Origin: Tetradesmus obliquus
Taxonomy: Eukaryota > Chlorophyta > Chlorophyceae > Sphaeropleales > Scenedesmaceae
DNA: 64,000 bases
Assembly (NCBI GenBank): GCA_030272155.1
Contig: CP126201.1
Coordinates: forward strand, 1,656,501 to 1,720,500
Direction of reading: 5' to 3'
Below are positions 1 to 13,300 of the stretch, piece after piece. Both the position numbers and the translations under genes were made by a program. Numbering within the stretch: position 1 is the stretch's first letter; each line of letters opens with the position of its first letter. Under the pieces are notes generated by a model that saw only the letters and a list, made by a program, of their open reading frames with translations, was not told where the DNA came from and made no database searches.

Positions 1-1239
1 TTTGCCACACTGCTCTGGCGCATTGCGAGAGCCATGGTTGTGTGTGCGAGCTGAGGGGAGTGTGAGTGCAGTGTGTAGGGTAGTGGCGCAGAAGGCTGGG
101 CAGGAGGACGTATTTGTGAAGCTGAAGTGCAGCGATGATTTCAGCGTTGCAGACTTGCTGTGTCCGTGACTCCCTGGGTTCAGAACCAGGGCCGAGAGTG
201 TCAGGTGTTATGTCAGATTTCTGGCTGGTAGTATCTCGCCACCTGCGAGGGCACTGGGTCACTGGAAGGTGATCTTGCTTGTTGATTACTAGGTTGTGTG
301 AGCTGAGCGGCTTGGCATCCTCCCAGCTGTCCTGTGTAGTGAGCTGTGAGCTGCTGCATGGATGGCCTTCATCACAGAACGTGATTGTGCAGCCTGGTGA
401 CGTCCTCGTTCAACTTTATTTATACTAGCAAAAAATTTGTTCAAATCGCAGCTGCAACACCTCCTGGCCGTGCAGCATGTACAATGCCCACTGACACTGT
501 CAGCTGATATCCGGGCAATCGATTGCCCCTGCTGAGTAAGCAGCACTGCCGCCCCAGTGGACAACACTTGTTGCAATGCCGCAGACGGTAGCGTCAGTAT
601 CTCTACAACACCTACTGGCAGTTGGAGCCACGACAAATGCGCTTTGACTCTTTGCCTCAACGTTGGCCAAGACAGGAAGAGCATGCAGGTGTGGCGGTAG
701 GGACGTCTCATTGAGTGGTGGGGACGTGTGCTGTCTGTCTGTACTGTCTGCTTTGCTGTGATGTGATACGATCTGCCGTCGATGATGCACGGTGATAACT
801 GCAAGGAGTTCGTCTTGCATGCAGCCTGCAGCTGCAGGCTTGACGAAGCATAGACGGAGGCCAAACCACGTGTCGCATGTGCAGCTGTTTGCTGTATGTG
901 CAGCACTTTTTCTTGGACACGACGCCGTAGTGCTGGAGGCTGCCGCACCGCTGTCTCATGTCCTGCATACCAGGCTCCTGACAGACACGTACGCTGCTGC
1001 TTTGACAACCAGGTTTGCAGGGCGTTGCCTGGGTGCTTTGGAAGCTGCAGGTTGCTTTGCAGTTGCGGCCCACCGTGTGGCCGTTCCGATACAGCAGCAT
1101 AACGTGGTTTGACTGATGAATTCAGAAAAACAAATATGAAGAAGACATGTTTCGATCGGTGGAAAAATCGCGGTTTAGGCGCTTAAACCCTTATTTTGCC
1201 GGCGTACATAAACGCCACAATTCATCGCCGGTGCATCAC
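1..1239. other. No gene recognised
   Basis: Open frames here are short, overlap on both strands and resemble no family I know. The sequence lacks the long CAG/CTG tracts seen further right. A short perfect hairpin (CCTGG, GTTCAGAA, CCAGG) lies near 172-190. The stretch may hold the untranslated end of a gene outside the window or plain intergenic DNA. Confidence 0.4.
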
Positions 1240-1313
1240 GGAACCATGGTGTAGTTGGTTATCACATTCGCCTAACACGCGAAAGGTCCTCGGTTCGATC
1301 CCGGGTGGTTCCA
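1240..1313 (+). tRNA. tRNA-Val (anticodon AAC)
   Basis: A complete 74-nt cloverleaf can be drawn. The acceptor stem pairs GGAACCA (1240-1246) with TGGTTCC (1306-1312), with discriminator A1313. The D arm is 1249-1265. The anticodon stem TTCGC/GCGAA (1267-1271 with 1279-1283) closes a 7-nt loop holding AAC at 1274-1276. The T arm is 1289-1305 with loop TTCGATC. There is no intron and no encoded CCA, as expected for a nuclear gene. A T-rich run (TTTTTG, 1315-1320) just downstream fits RNA polymerase III termination. AAC decodes valine GUU and, after A-to-I editing, GUC. Confidence 0.95.
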
Positions 1314-1689
1314 ATTTTTGAATTTACCAAGTAGGCTGCCTTTGCTTCATCATGCCTGGCATCTGATAATGCTTTGCTCCTTGGTGGCCAGGTGAGCCTC
1401 AGGGGCCAGGTCGAGACGCCACCCACGCAGCCTTTACGCAGCGGGGGCTCAGGCTTGTGGAACACTTCTGGAGTGCCAAGCACGGGAGCTACCACCACCC
1501 TTGAGGTACCAGCGTGCACCTGACAGGAGATCCAACACGTGTTACCAGATAGGCCACACCAGCAGCATGGACCACGATGATGCTGGTCACTACACATGCA
1601 CACCGCGATTCCCTGATCTGCATGCACCATCAACATGATTGTGTTCTTGTGACACCGATGCCACGCCAGAGCTGAGCAAGATACAAGAG
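1314..1689. other. Intergenic, nothing recognised
   Basis: This stretch separates the tRNA from the repeated 3' ends of HMA1. I see no conserved coding frame or RNA. Confidence 0.4.
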
Positions 1690-2240
1690 CTGCCTCATTG
1701 CTGGTCACAGCACTCCTTCAACCAGCTTTGTTTAAAGCCGCTGATGCTGTCACTGCTGTGTGGCGCCTCCAGCAGCAGCCGCAGCAAGTTGAGTGCCACC
1801 AGCAGCGTTGACCCTTCCTGCATTCTCACGGCCAGCTGTGTCAGATTGACCCACAGCCTGCTGAGCAAAACACTTGCGACATGACACACAGACCACAATG
1901 AAGCGCTAGTGGCTGTGCGCCTTGTCGCTGCTGTGCTTGTGCCCATGCCCTGCTGCTGCTGCCTTCTTTGCTCCGCTGTTGCTGCTGCTGCTGCTGCTGC
2001 TGCTGTGCGGCACCTTCAGCAGCAGCTGCCACTGCTGTGCGCCTTCAGCAGCAGCTGCAGCGAGTTGAGTGCTACCAGCAGCGTTGAGCCCTCGTGCAGC
2101 GTCACCGCCAGCTGCGTCACATCGACGCACAGCACAACAAATCTGCAACGTGACACACCGACCAGATTGAAGCGCTAGTGGCTGTGCGCCTTGTCGCTGC
2201 TGTGCTTGTGCCCATGCCCTGCTGCTGCTGCCTTCTTTGC

Positions 2241-2281
<41 letters not shown>

Positions 2282-2446
2282 GCGGCGCCTTCAGCAGCAG
2301 CTGCCACTGCTGTGCGCCTTCAGCAGCAGCTGGATTGCGTGCCACTAGCAGCGTTGAGCCCTCGTGCAGCGTCACCGCCAGCTGCGTCACATCGACGCAC
2401 AGCACAACAAAGCTGCAACATGACACACAGACCAGAACATGAAGCG
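1690..2446 (-). repeat. Three tandem copies of the HMA1 terminal exon
   Basis: Downstream of the HMA1 stop codon there are three further partial copies of its last exon, at about 1,700-1,945, 1,906-2,178 and 2,175-2,426. Each encodes a variant of the LHEGSTLLVA motif followed by a CAG/CTG-rich stretch; the two nearer the gene also repeat the histidine-rich tail (GHGHKHSSDKAHSH). The unit length is about 270 bp. The copies lack the first part of the exon (NLALALASVAVATLPT) and differ in triplet number. They may be transcribed as 3' UTR or used as alternative ends, but nothing in the sequence shows use. Confidence 0.8.
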
Positions 2447-3732
2447 CTAGTGGCTGTGCGCCTTGTCGCTGCTGTGCTTGTGCCCATGCCCTGCTGCTGC
2501 TGCCCCCTTTGCTCCGCTGCTGCTGCTGTCACTGCTGTGCGGCGCCTCCAGCAGCAAACGCAGCGAGTTAAGCGCTACCAGCAGCGTTGAGCCCTCGTGT
2601 AGCGTCACCGCTAGCCACAGCGGAAACAGCCCTGCCACAGTGGGCAGCGTGGCCACAGCAACAGAGGCCAGCGCCAGCGCAAGGTTCTGCGGGCAGTATG
2701 GCAAAAAGGGGGCACAGGGGATGAATCAGTGGGCAGCGTGGTTACAGCAACTCAGGCTAGCGCCAGCGCAAGGTTCTGCGAGCAGCACGGCAAAGGCACG
2801 TGCACATGCAGAGTCAGCAGCAGCAGCAGCAGCAGCAGCAGTAGCAGCAGCGCATAGCACAGTGTCACAGGGGCTGTGATAAGTGGAAGGGTGTCAGTTT
2901 CTCGCTCGTGTATCAGACCAATGATGGACGGGTGGGCAGCAGCATGTTTTGAAGCTCGGCCTACTACGAATTGAGATGCAGAAAGACAGTGATCTAATGC
3001 GTGGTTGAAGCCTTGGGGTATCCAGGTACCAATGCAGAATAATTGTGTTTTGGATTGTGCGGCTGTGGTGTATAGGTGTATGGCAGTCTGATGCCACGTC
3101 GCCGCCTACCTGCTGCAGCATGAGGTGGGTCCGGTCCGCCGGCCTGAACAGCCAGGGCAGGCTGCTGATGCCCTGCCTGTTGACGAGCACATATCCGTGT
3201 ACGTACTAAGATTGTTTTGTCATTGTCACTGACAGTGTTTACAAGGTCATCCCTCACCTGCTGCAGGATGACGTGGGTCTGGTCCGCCAGCCTGAACAGC
3301 CAGGGCAGGCTGCTGATGTCCTGCCTGGTGACGAGCACATATCTGTGGACGTACTAAGATTGTTTTGTCATTGTCACTGACAGTGTTTACAGGGTCACCC
3401 CTCACCTGCTGCAGGATGACGTGTGTCTGGTCCGCCAGCCTGAACAGCCACGGCAGGCTGGTGATGCCCTGCCCGTTGATGCACACTCTGTTGCAAGTGA
3501 TAATACTGCAGTTATTGTCAATGACACGATGAAAATGGGAAACCAGTGTCATGCCTCACCTGCTGCAGGATGACGTGTGTCCTGTCGGCCAGCCGGAACA
3601 GCCACGGCAGGCTGGTGATGCCCTGCCCATTGAGCACGATGATGTCGGCAGCAGCAGCCACCATGTCTTTTGGCGTGGACGCGATCGCCACACCGACCTG
3701 AGGAGTGAGGCGACAGCAGCAGCAGCAGAAGA

Positions 3733-3794
<62 letters not shown>

Positions 3795-6573
3795 TGACAT
3801 CAGCATCAGAGCAAGCACGGCAATGTCGGCCGCAGCAGCAACCATGTCCTTTGAGGTGAACGCGATGGCCACGCCAACCTGAGGGTGGGGCGGCAGCAGC
3901 AGCAGCAGCACCAGCAGCATGAGGGGCAGCAGCAGAGCTCGATCGTGCCGTCGGCAGCAGCCACCGTGTCTTTTGGCGTGGATGCCATCGCCACGCCAAC
4001 CTGAGGGGTGGGGCAGCAGCAGCAGCAGCAGCAGCAGCGTGCATAATACACAGGGGGCAGCAGCAGGATACACGGGGGCGGCGTCATTGGCAGCGCAAAG
4101 GAGAACCAAAGAGCATGCAGGCGGAAGCAGACACTGCCTAGCGCATGCACACAAACAGCGCAGGTACTATTTATTGTGCAGCTGTATGGCTGGTTTTGAA
4201 GCACCGCTCTTGACCAAACAGCAGAGAAGCCTGCAGTGCAGCGCCGACAACAAGTGTGGCCGTACAGTACTTTCAGAAGAAACACCACCGCGCCGCAGCA
4301 CCGCACCTGTGCTGCTGGTGGCGCAGGCGCATCATTGATGCCGTCCCCGGCCATCAGCAGCACAAACAATAGTATGATACACAGCAAGTTTTTTGCAATG
4401 CCAAAAAACACCAACAAAATGCAGCGGGTGCACAACCCGCACCTGTGCTGCTGCTAGCGCAGGTGCGTCATCAATGCAACCCCACCATAGAGCAAAGGAC
4501 ACAAGCTTGCAAGGCAGCACGACAGCAACTGTGGGTGCACTAGCCATCAACTTGACGCACCTGTGCTGCTGCTAGTGCCGGTGCGTCATTGATGCCATCA
4601 CCAGCCATCAGCAGGCCCCCAGCACCACTTTGAGAAGACTTGAACACACAAATCAACTTGCTGGCTTGCAACGCAGCACAGCAGACACTATAACAGTATA
4701 GCAATCAACTTGCCGCACCTGTGCTGCCGCCAGTGCCGGTGCGTCATTGATGCCATCACCAGCCATCAGCAGGACCCCACTTTGAAAAGGCTAAAAGCAC
4801 AGAAGCTGTCAACACAGCACATACACCATAAACTTGACGCACCTGTGCTGCTGCTAGTGCCGGTGCGTCATTGATGCCATCACCAGCCATCAGCAGGCCC
4901 CCAGCGCCAGTGCCGCGCTGCCCCGGGCCTGCCGCCGCTGCTGCTGCTGCAGCTGCATTTGTAACGTACGCCAGCTTGTCTTCAGGCTTGAGGCCTGCCC
5001 TGTACTGGCTGATGCCGACAGCACCTGCCACTGCCTGCGCAACGCGCTGGTTGTCACCTGGAAAAACAGACAAACAAGAAAGCACAAGGCAGTTTGGTGT
5101 TCAGGAGTTGGGGTGAAGTCACTGGCTGATGCCCACAGCGCCGGCCACTGCCTGCGCCACGCGCTGGTTGTCACCTGTTTCAGGTTGGTTGAAAAAACAC
5201 AAGGGGTGTTGGTTACTTTCTAGATCAGTAGTCCTGACGCCGACGGCGCCGGCCACTGCTTGCGCCACGCGCAATTGTCATCTTTTGTTGGGCAAAAAAC
5301 GTGCATTGGTAAGAATGTGCGTTAGTGACGTATGCCAGCTTGTCTGCCGGCTTGAGGCCTGCCCTGTACTGGCTGATGCCTACAGCGCCGGCCACTGCCT
5401 GCGCCACGCGCTGGTTGTCACCTGGTTGAAGAAACACAATAAAACAGAAGCACAAGGCGGTTGTTATTCAGGTGGCGTCAATCGCCGATGCCGACGGCGC
5501 AAGCTTCAGCCTGTGCCACGCGCTGGTTGTCACCTGGTCGAAGAAACACAAAAACAGAAGCACAAGGCGGTTGTTGTTCAGGTGGCGTCAATCGCTGACG
5601 CCTACAGCACCGGCCACTGCCTGCGCCACACGCATGTTGTCACCTGTTTGAGTGTTTGTAAACAACCACAAGCGGTACTGTTACTTTGCTGGTGAGGTCG
5701 CTGGCCCTGTGCCGCTGCCTGCACAATGCACTTGTTGTCAACTGGTTGAGGAGGCAAATGCACATACAGAATCAACAGCATGACCGCTTCGACTCAGCAG
5801 CAGCCGGGCTGCTGCCCAGCTGCCACTGCCTCGCCAACTGCTGCTCCAGCTGCCCATAATGTCCGTTCCAAAATGCACAACAGCTGACCTGTCAGAATAA
5901 CAACTTCCTTTTGCGCTTGCAAACAGCGCTGCAGCCACGGGCTGCTGCACAGCGGCCACCTGCTGCTGCCTCGCCAACTGCTGCTGCTCTAGCTGCCCAT
6001 AAGGTCCGCCACCCCCATGCACCACAGGTCACCTGTCAGCACTACATCCTTTTGTGTTGCAGCCGCGCTGCTACGCAGCAGCCGCTACCACCGCACAGCA
6101 GCAGCCGTTGCTGCTCTACACTGGTCAACAGTAAAGTACTCACCTGTCAGCATGACCACGTCCTTTTCTGCTGCAGCAGGGCTGCTACCCAGCAGCCAGC
6201 TGCCACTGCTGCGCCACCTGCTGCTGCTCCAGCTGCCGCTCTGCAGCTGCTGCACAGTCGCAGGCACCCCTGCCTGAATCACATCCTCAAAACACAGCAG
6301 CGCCATGTGGCTGGGCTGCCCAGGAGGTCCATAGCTGCCATCTACATCTACACTGCCGCTCACACTGCTACCTGGACTCTGCTGCTGCTGCTGCTGCTGC
6401 TGCTCAATGCTGCTGGTGTGGCTAGCCGGCGCTGCTGCTGCTGTTGCTGCTGTCACCGCGTGTTTGAACGCCTCCTCTTCTTCAAAGGCAAAGGTGGTGG
6501 TGCCGTCTCTGTTGTCCATGCTGCCAAGGAACCGAGCAGGAGAACTGGGGCGGCTCAGCACTGCGCCAGGCCG

Positions 6574-6609
<36 letters not shown>

Positions 6610-6711
6610 AACAGGCCTGCTGCTGCTGCTGCTGCTACTGGGGTTAGCAGCACCATCCAAGATGACAGCCATGTCTGGCTGCTCCAGCTCTGGCAGCGGC
6701 GGCAAGCTTTC

Positions 6712-6742
<31 letters not shown>

Positions 6743-7149
6743 ACTGCTGCAGGATCAGGCTGCTGCTGCTGAGTTGGCAGCAGCTGGCTGACGCTTAGCA
6801 GCGCTGTTGCTCTGCTAGGCCTGTCCGTGTGCTGCTTCATCAGCACGTCCAGCTGTGACACTGTCCTGTCACTTGTTATATAACTGTTAATCCAGTCGGC
6901 GGCCCCGAACCGCACATGCACAGGCTCAAACTCTCCGATGCGGCAGACTCCCTGAACCCCGCTGCCTGGGACCTGCTCAAATGACAAAACCGCCACATCA
7001 CCGTCCACATGTGGTGCTGAGTCAACCATGGCCCGGGACACCGGGTGATTACTCAGCCGGGACAGTGCCACTGCACACTTCAGTGCCAGCTCATCAAATG
7101 GGACACCTCCTAGGGGTGCACCCAATGCTGCTGCTGCTGCCGGCGGCTG

Positions 7150-7180
<31 letters not shown>

Positions 7181-7336
7181 TGCCGGCGGTGCTCGTAGTC
7201 ATCCTCGTCAAATGACGACTCAAATGACGAGGATGATGAGTAACCCGTAGTAGTGCCAATGGCAGCGCTGCCACCTGTCATCTTTTTGCAGATCTCAGTG
7301 AGCCCCTCCATTGCTCGCACATGAATCCACCCACTG

Positions 7337-7367
<31 letters not shown>

Positions 7368-10300
7368 CGCCGGCTGCTGCTGCTGCTGCTGAACCCTCAG
7401 GTTTCAGGTTGAACACAAAACCCTCGGCGAGGTTCATGGAGCCGGTTGTTATGGTGCCTGTCTTATCCAGCGCTATGGTCTTGCATGCTGCTAGGGCGTC
7501 TAGCGCAGCACCAGACTTGATCAGGATGCCCTTTGATGTGATGGCAGCGATTGCACAGGCATATGCCAGCGGCACAAGCGCCAGCGCACACGGGGAACCT
7601 GTATCACAGCAGTGCGGAAGAAACTGTGTTTTGAATGGTATGGCAGCAATTGCGCAGGCATATGCCAGCGGCACGAGTGCCAGCGCACAGGGCGACCCTG
7701 CGCAACAGCAGTGCAGGTGACATGGCAAATGAATGAATCGGAATGTGATGGCAGCAGATGCACAGGCATATGCCAGCGGCACCAGCGCCAGCGCACAGGG
7801 CGACCCTGCGCCACAGCAGTGCAGGCGAGTGGCAGCAGCGCATGTAAGCAGCATGTGTTGTCCTTGAAATGTGCTGCCACCCCACTTGCAGGCAGCGTGC
7901 CCCTTACCACAGCACAGTACAGCCCGGCACAGGCCAACATAGCACGGAACAGCACAGCACCAGGGCTACAGCACGGCCAGAGGATTGATTGACACTTTCA
8001 TAGGAAAACATAAACCGTCGTTTTGTATTGCACAAAATGCCGCCGCACCTGCAGTCAGCACGCCCATGGCTCGATACAGAGCGCCTCTGTCTCCCAAAAA
8101 GAGCACCCCCAGCAGCGGCAACAGCACAGCACCAGCACCACAGCCCAGCACCACACCATCACACACGTACCTGCAGTCAGCACGCCCATGGCCCCGTACA
8201 GTGCCCCTTTATCTTGTCAAACATGCAACCCCAGCCGCGCAGGGGCAGCAGCACAGCACCAGCACCACAGCCCAGCATCACACCACACCAACAGTTACGT
8301 ACCTGCAGTCAGCACGCCCATGGCCCCGTACAGTCAATTCTTCCACAGCCACAGCCCAGCACACCACAGTCCTAAACACGCCTCTTGTCATCACAGCCGC
8401 ACCTGCAGTGAGCACGCCCATGGCCCTGTACAGTCCCCCTCTGTCTCCCAGGAAAGGCACCCCCAGCAGCGGCAGCACAACAGCAATGCTACAGCCCAGC
8501 ATCACAACACACCACCAAACACGTACCTGCAGTCAGCACGCCCATGGCCCTGTACAGCATTCCCCATCAACAGCCACAGCGCAGCTCATCACACCACAGC
8601 CCTACACAAGTCCCTTGCATCGCAGCCGCATCTGCAGTCAGCACAACAAAGCACAGCAAATTGCCACACACTTACCTGCAGTCAGCACGCCCATGGCTCG
8701 ATATAGCGCTCCTCTGTCTCCCAGAAACGGCACTCCCAGCAGCGGCAGCACAACAGCAATGCTACAGCACAGCACCACACCACACCACCAAACACTTACC
8801 TGCAGTTAGCACGCCCATGGCCCTGTACAGCGCGCCCCTGTCCCCCAGGAAAGGCACTCCCAGCAGCGGCAGCAGCGCTGCTGTTGCCAGCGTAGCGCCG
8901 ATGACTGCCTTGCTCCACACCTCGCCCACACGGTCCAGCCAGCGCGACAGCTGCGGCCGCTGCGCCTGCAGTTTGAATAGTGTTGAAAAGTATGTTAGTA
9001 ACAGCGTAGCGCCGATGACTGCCTTGCTCCACACCTCGCCCACACGGTCCAGCCAGCGCGACAGCTGCGGGCGCTGCCCCTGCAAGCTTGAATTGTGTTA
9101 CATAATTTTGTAAATAAGAAAAGGACAAGGCTGGCGCAAGGTTTGATATGGGTCAAGAGTCGAGCTGAGATGGCTGGCAGCACGTGATGCTGCTGCAGCT
9201 GAACCTCCCCACACAGCAGTGCAGCAGCAACTTGACAAGGTTTAGGTGTATGGCCACAGTGAACTGACAAGCAAAGCATTTTAACTAAAAAAGCTTCAAA
9301 CATGTGTCTGCGTGTGCTACCATCCTCACCTGTGCATCTGCGGCCATCTGAGCAATGCGTGAGGGTGTGCTGTTCTCCGCTGTCGCCTCCACGCGCACCA
9401 CCAGCAGACCATCAGTGCTCAGCGAACCTGGCAGGAAGCAGCAGCAACAGCAGCGGCAGCAGTTGACGCGCTATGAAAACGCTGCAGTGACACCCTCCCG
9501 CTGTGGCCACACACTGTTTGATCTCACAAGATCTTGGCCCCATTCATAGCCCACAATATGCTGCTCACACCGCTGACAACCCGCCTCACGTTAGTGCACT
9601 TTCCAATTTGTTGCGCTCTGCAGTCAAGAACAACACCAGCGTCGCACAGAACCGCGCGTCGGGTCCAGTGTAGGTGGATGCTGGGGCGAGCATCAAGAAC
9701 CATGCTGGTTCAACCGAGCAAGGCAAGCCCTAAAAACCCCTCTGCAGACACCATTTCCGCACCTGCCGGCACTTCTTGGCCAGGCCCCAGCCGCACAGGT
9801 GCGGCTTCCTCACTGATGTGCTGCAGGCTCAGGTTGGCAGTGCCCCAGGTGATGCCTGGCTCACTTGCTCACACAACATAACACAGATTTCAACGAGGAT
9901 GACACAAGAATGGTACAAGCAGCTTGTAAGGAGGATAGTCAGCAGTACACAAAACACAATGTAGCTTAAATATGCCCGCTACGCACCTGCCGGCACCTCC
10001 TGCCCCGGCCCCAGCCGCACGGGCGCTGCTTCGCCGCTGATGTGCTGCAGGCTCAGGTTGGCCGTGCCCCAGGTGATGGTGCCATCTAGCGGCACCTGCT
10101 CTCCGGGGCGCACCAGCACGTGCTGACCCAGCGCCACCGACTCCGCAGGCACCTGCACACCGACACAAACACGACAAGAAATAAATATGAGCGATTTTTT
10201 CAAGGCAAACGGAGGCACGTAGGGTGGAAGGACTTGCCGTGCCCCATGGGTGGTGGCACCTGCTCTCCGGGGCGCACGAGCACATGCTGACCCAGCGCAA

Positions 10301-13300
10301 CCGACTCGGCAGGCACCTGCACAGAAGCACATAGACGACACACAAGTAATGTACATCAAACAGGTGATGTATAACAATTCCTGAAATTGCGGGGCCCCAG
10401 GTGCCGTCCAGGGGCACCTGCTCCCCAGGGCGCACCAGCACATGCCGACCCAGCGCAACTGACTTGGCGGGCACCTGTAAGCAAAAAGGAACACAAGCAG
10501 CCGTACACATAAGCACTGTGCACACAGCGACTCGCACACCACCATCTCTAGCTGAATTGCTTCCCACCCGTCATCATTTGCTATCCCTCCCCAGCGTCCA
10601 CCTGCTGTGTTGTGGCCACGCGTGGCGCGCCGCCCTCGTCAACCTCCACAATGCTTGCCGTGTCAGGCACGCTGTCACAACAGCAGCTGCCAAGCAAGCC
10701 GCGGCAGAGAAGTGCTGCAGCTGCTTCAACCCATTGCTACGCTCAACACACACAGCACTGTGCGCACAGCGGCTCATACCCCACCACCATCTCGCAGGAA
10801 GGTTTCAGACCATTGAATAGCATGAAACAGGTACTACGCATTCGTCCCCACACCTGCTGTGTTGTTGCCACACGTGGCGCGCCACCCTCATCCACCTCCA
10901 CCATGCTTGCCGTGTCGGGCACGCTGTCAAACAGCCGCTGCAGCGAGCCCGCAGCCACCACAGCCCATTGCTACCCACACACCAGGCACAGCACTGTGCG
11001 CACAGCGATTCACGCCCCACCACCGTCTTGCAAGGATATTTCAGACGATTGACTAGCATGAAACAGATACTACACGTCCCACACCTGCTGTGTTGTTGCC
11101 ACGCGCGGCGCGCCGCCTTCATCCACCTCCACCATGCTTGCCGTGTCAGGCACGCTGTCAAACAGCCGCTGTCACACAGACTCTGACAGACAAAAGCTGC
11201 AGCCGCTTTCAAACTTGCCATTTTGCTGCACAAGCAGCTGCGTCACAACCCTCCAGCTTAAACAGCTCCATTCAGCTGCTCCACATCACCTGCTGCGTGG
11301 TGGCCACGCGTGGCGCGCCGCCCTCGTCCACCTCCACCATGCTGGCTGTGTCAGGCACGCTGCCAAACAGCCGCTGCAGCGAGCCAGCCGCCACTGCAAT
11401 CGGCTGCTGCATGCACATAACGCACAGCACTGTGCGCGCAGCGACTCACAACCCACCCCCATCTACACGGAATGTTGCGACCATTGACCAGCATGAAACA
11501 GGTACTACACGTTCGTCCCCACACCTGCTGCGTGGTGGCCACGCGAGGTGCGCCGCCTTCGTCAACCTCCACCATGCTTGCTGTGTCGGGCACGCTGTCA
11601 CAGCAGCCGCTGCCAAGCAAGCCGCGGCAGAGAAGTGCTGCAGCCCCTTCAACCCATTGCTACGCTCAACACGCACAGCACTGTGCGCACAGCGACTCAC
11701 ACCCCACCACCAACTCGCAGGGATGTCTCAGACCATTGGCTAGCAAGAAACAGAAACTACGCTTTGTCCCAAACCTGCTGTGTTGTGGCCACGCGTGGCG
11801 CGCCGCCTTCGTCAACATCCACCATGCTTGCTCTGTCGGGCACGCTGTCAAACAACCGCTGCCAAAACAGGCTATGACAGACAACAGCTGCAGCCGCTTT
11901 CAAACTTGCCGTTTTGCTGCACAAGCAGCTGCGTCACGACCCTCCAGCTAAAATATATGAAACAGCTCCATGCAGCTCCTCCACATGATACTCCTCTCAC
12001 CTGCTGGGTGGTGGCCACGCGTGGTGCTCCCCCGTCATCCACCTCCACCATGCTGGCTGTGTCGGGCACGCTGTCAAACAGCCGCTGCAGCGAGCCCGCA
12101 GCCACCACAGCCCATTGCTAAGCACACACCAGGCACAGCACTGTGCGCACAGCGATTCACGCCCCACCACCGTCTCGCAGGGATACTTCAGACCATTGAA
12201 CAGCATGAAACAGAAACTTCCCATTCATCCACACACCTGCTGTGTTGTTGCCACGCGGGGTGCTCCCCCTTCATCCACTTCCACCATGCTTGCCGTGTCG
12301 GGCACACTGTCAAACAGCCGCTGCAGCGAGCCAGCAGCCCGCTCAGTGAGCCGGTCCTCCAGCAGGTGGCTCACACGGAACAGCAGCAGCAGCAGCGCAC
12401 CCTATGGCGGGATTGAGGGCAGCAGCAGGCAGGGCAGGGGAAGCCAGGGGGTGGATCAGGCGAGTGAAAGTGCTGCCTAACAACATCATGATAATCATGC
12501 TGCAGTGAGCCTGCAGCCCGCTCAGTGAGCCGGTCCTCCAGCAGGTGGCTCACACGAAACAGCAGCAGCAGCAGCGCACCCTGGTGTGTGCAAGAATGCC
12601 ACAAGCAGCAGGCAGGGCAGGGGTGCCAAGGGGTGTCGGTCAGGCGGAAATGATGCTCGAGGAGCAGCGCAAATAGCAGCAGCGCAAGTGTACCAGACAG
12701 TAATGCTGTTGCAGGAAGTCCACGAAAGCAACATTGCTCACCTCCTGCGCCATGCCCATATATAGCGTGCCAATGACCGACAGCGACATCAGCACGTGCG
12801 TGTCCACCTTGCCCGCTGCTGCTGCCCCCACTGTCTCTGCCAGCTGCGGCACGCCTGAAAACAGGTACGTGACACCCAGCGCGGCCTTACTCAGTGCTGC
12901 TGCTGTGGCTGCTTGCAGGAGGCCCTGTGCTGCACAGATCGGCAGCAGCAGCGCTGCGGCGAAGCATGAAATGCTGGCCACAGTGTATGCTGTGTTGTGC
13001 TCAAAGTGCTCTGCCAGGCTGAAGAGGCCTGTCTTGGCGAGAGCTGAGAGCACTGGGTTGCTGGATGAGCCTGCAGTGAATGCAAAGATGAGAAAAGTAA
13101 GTGATTGTTGAGCAGCGGCGGCTTTGATGAGAGGAGGACACACAAGCGCTGTCTGCTGGTGAGAGCTGAGAGCACTGGGTTGCTGGAAGAGCCTGCATCG
13201 AATGAATGAATGCAAGGGTGACGGAAGTAGGTTGTTGTTGAACAGGAAAGCCTTTAGAGAGGAGAGAAGAGGGATATACAATTGCTGTCTGGTGGTGAGT

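Noticed and set aside
172-190. Second tRNA or SINE suggested by GGGTTCAGAACC
   Set aside because: The motif is a short perfect hairpin. No acceptor, D or anticodon arms can be drawn around it and there is no target-site duplication.
1690-2880. Possible CRISPR-like or phage repeat array, because of regular 270-bp units
   Set aside because: The units encode the HMA1 C-terminus and are tandem exon copies. There are no short identical repeats with unique spacers.
3549-4154. Long Leu/Ala-rich frames in repeat regions that look like membrane proteins
   Set aside because: They are translations of CTG/CAG tracts in intron or antisense frames. The same pattern recurs at every triplet tract in the window.
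6085-7854. A 589-aa single-exon protein beginning with four SPC-like repeats
   Set aside because: The first part runs through tandem copies of an HMA1 exon head and intervening intron. Splicing at 7598 restores a normal HMA1 order.
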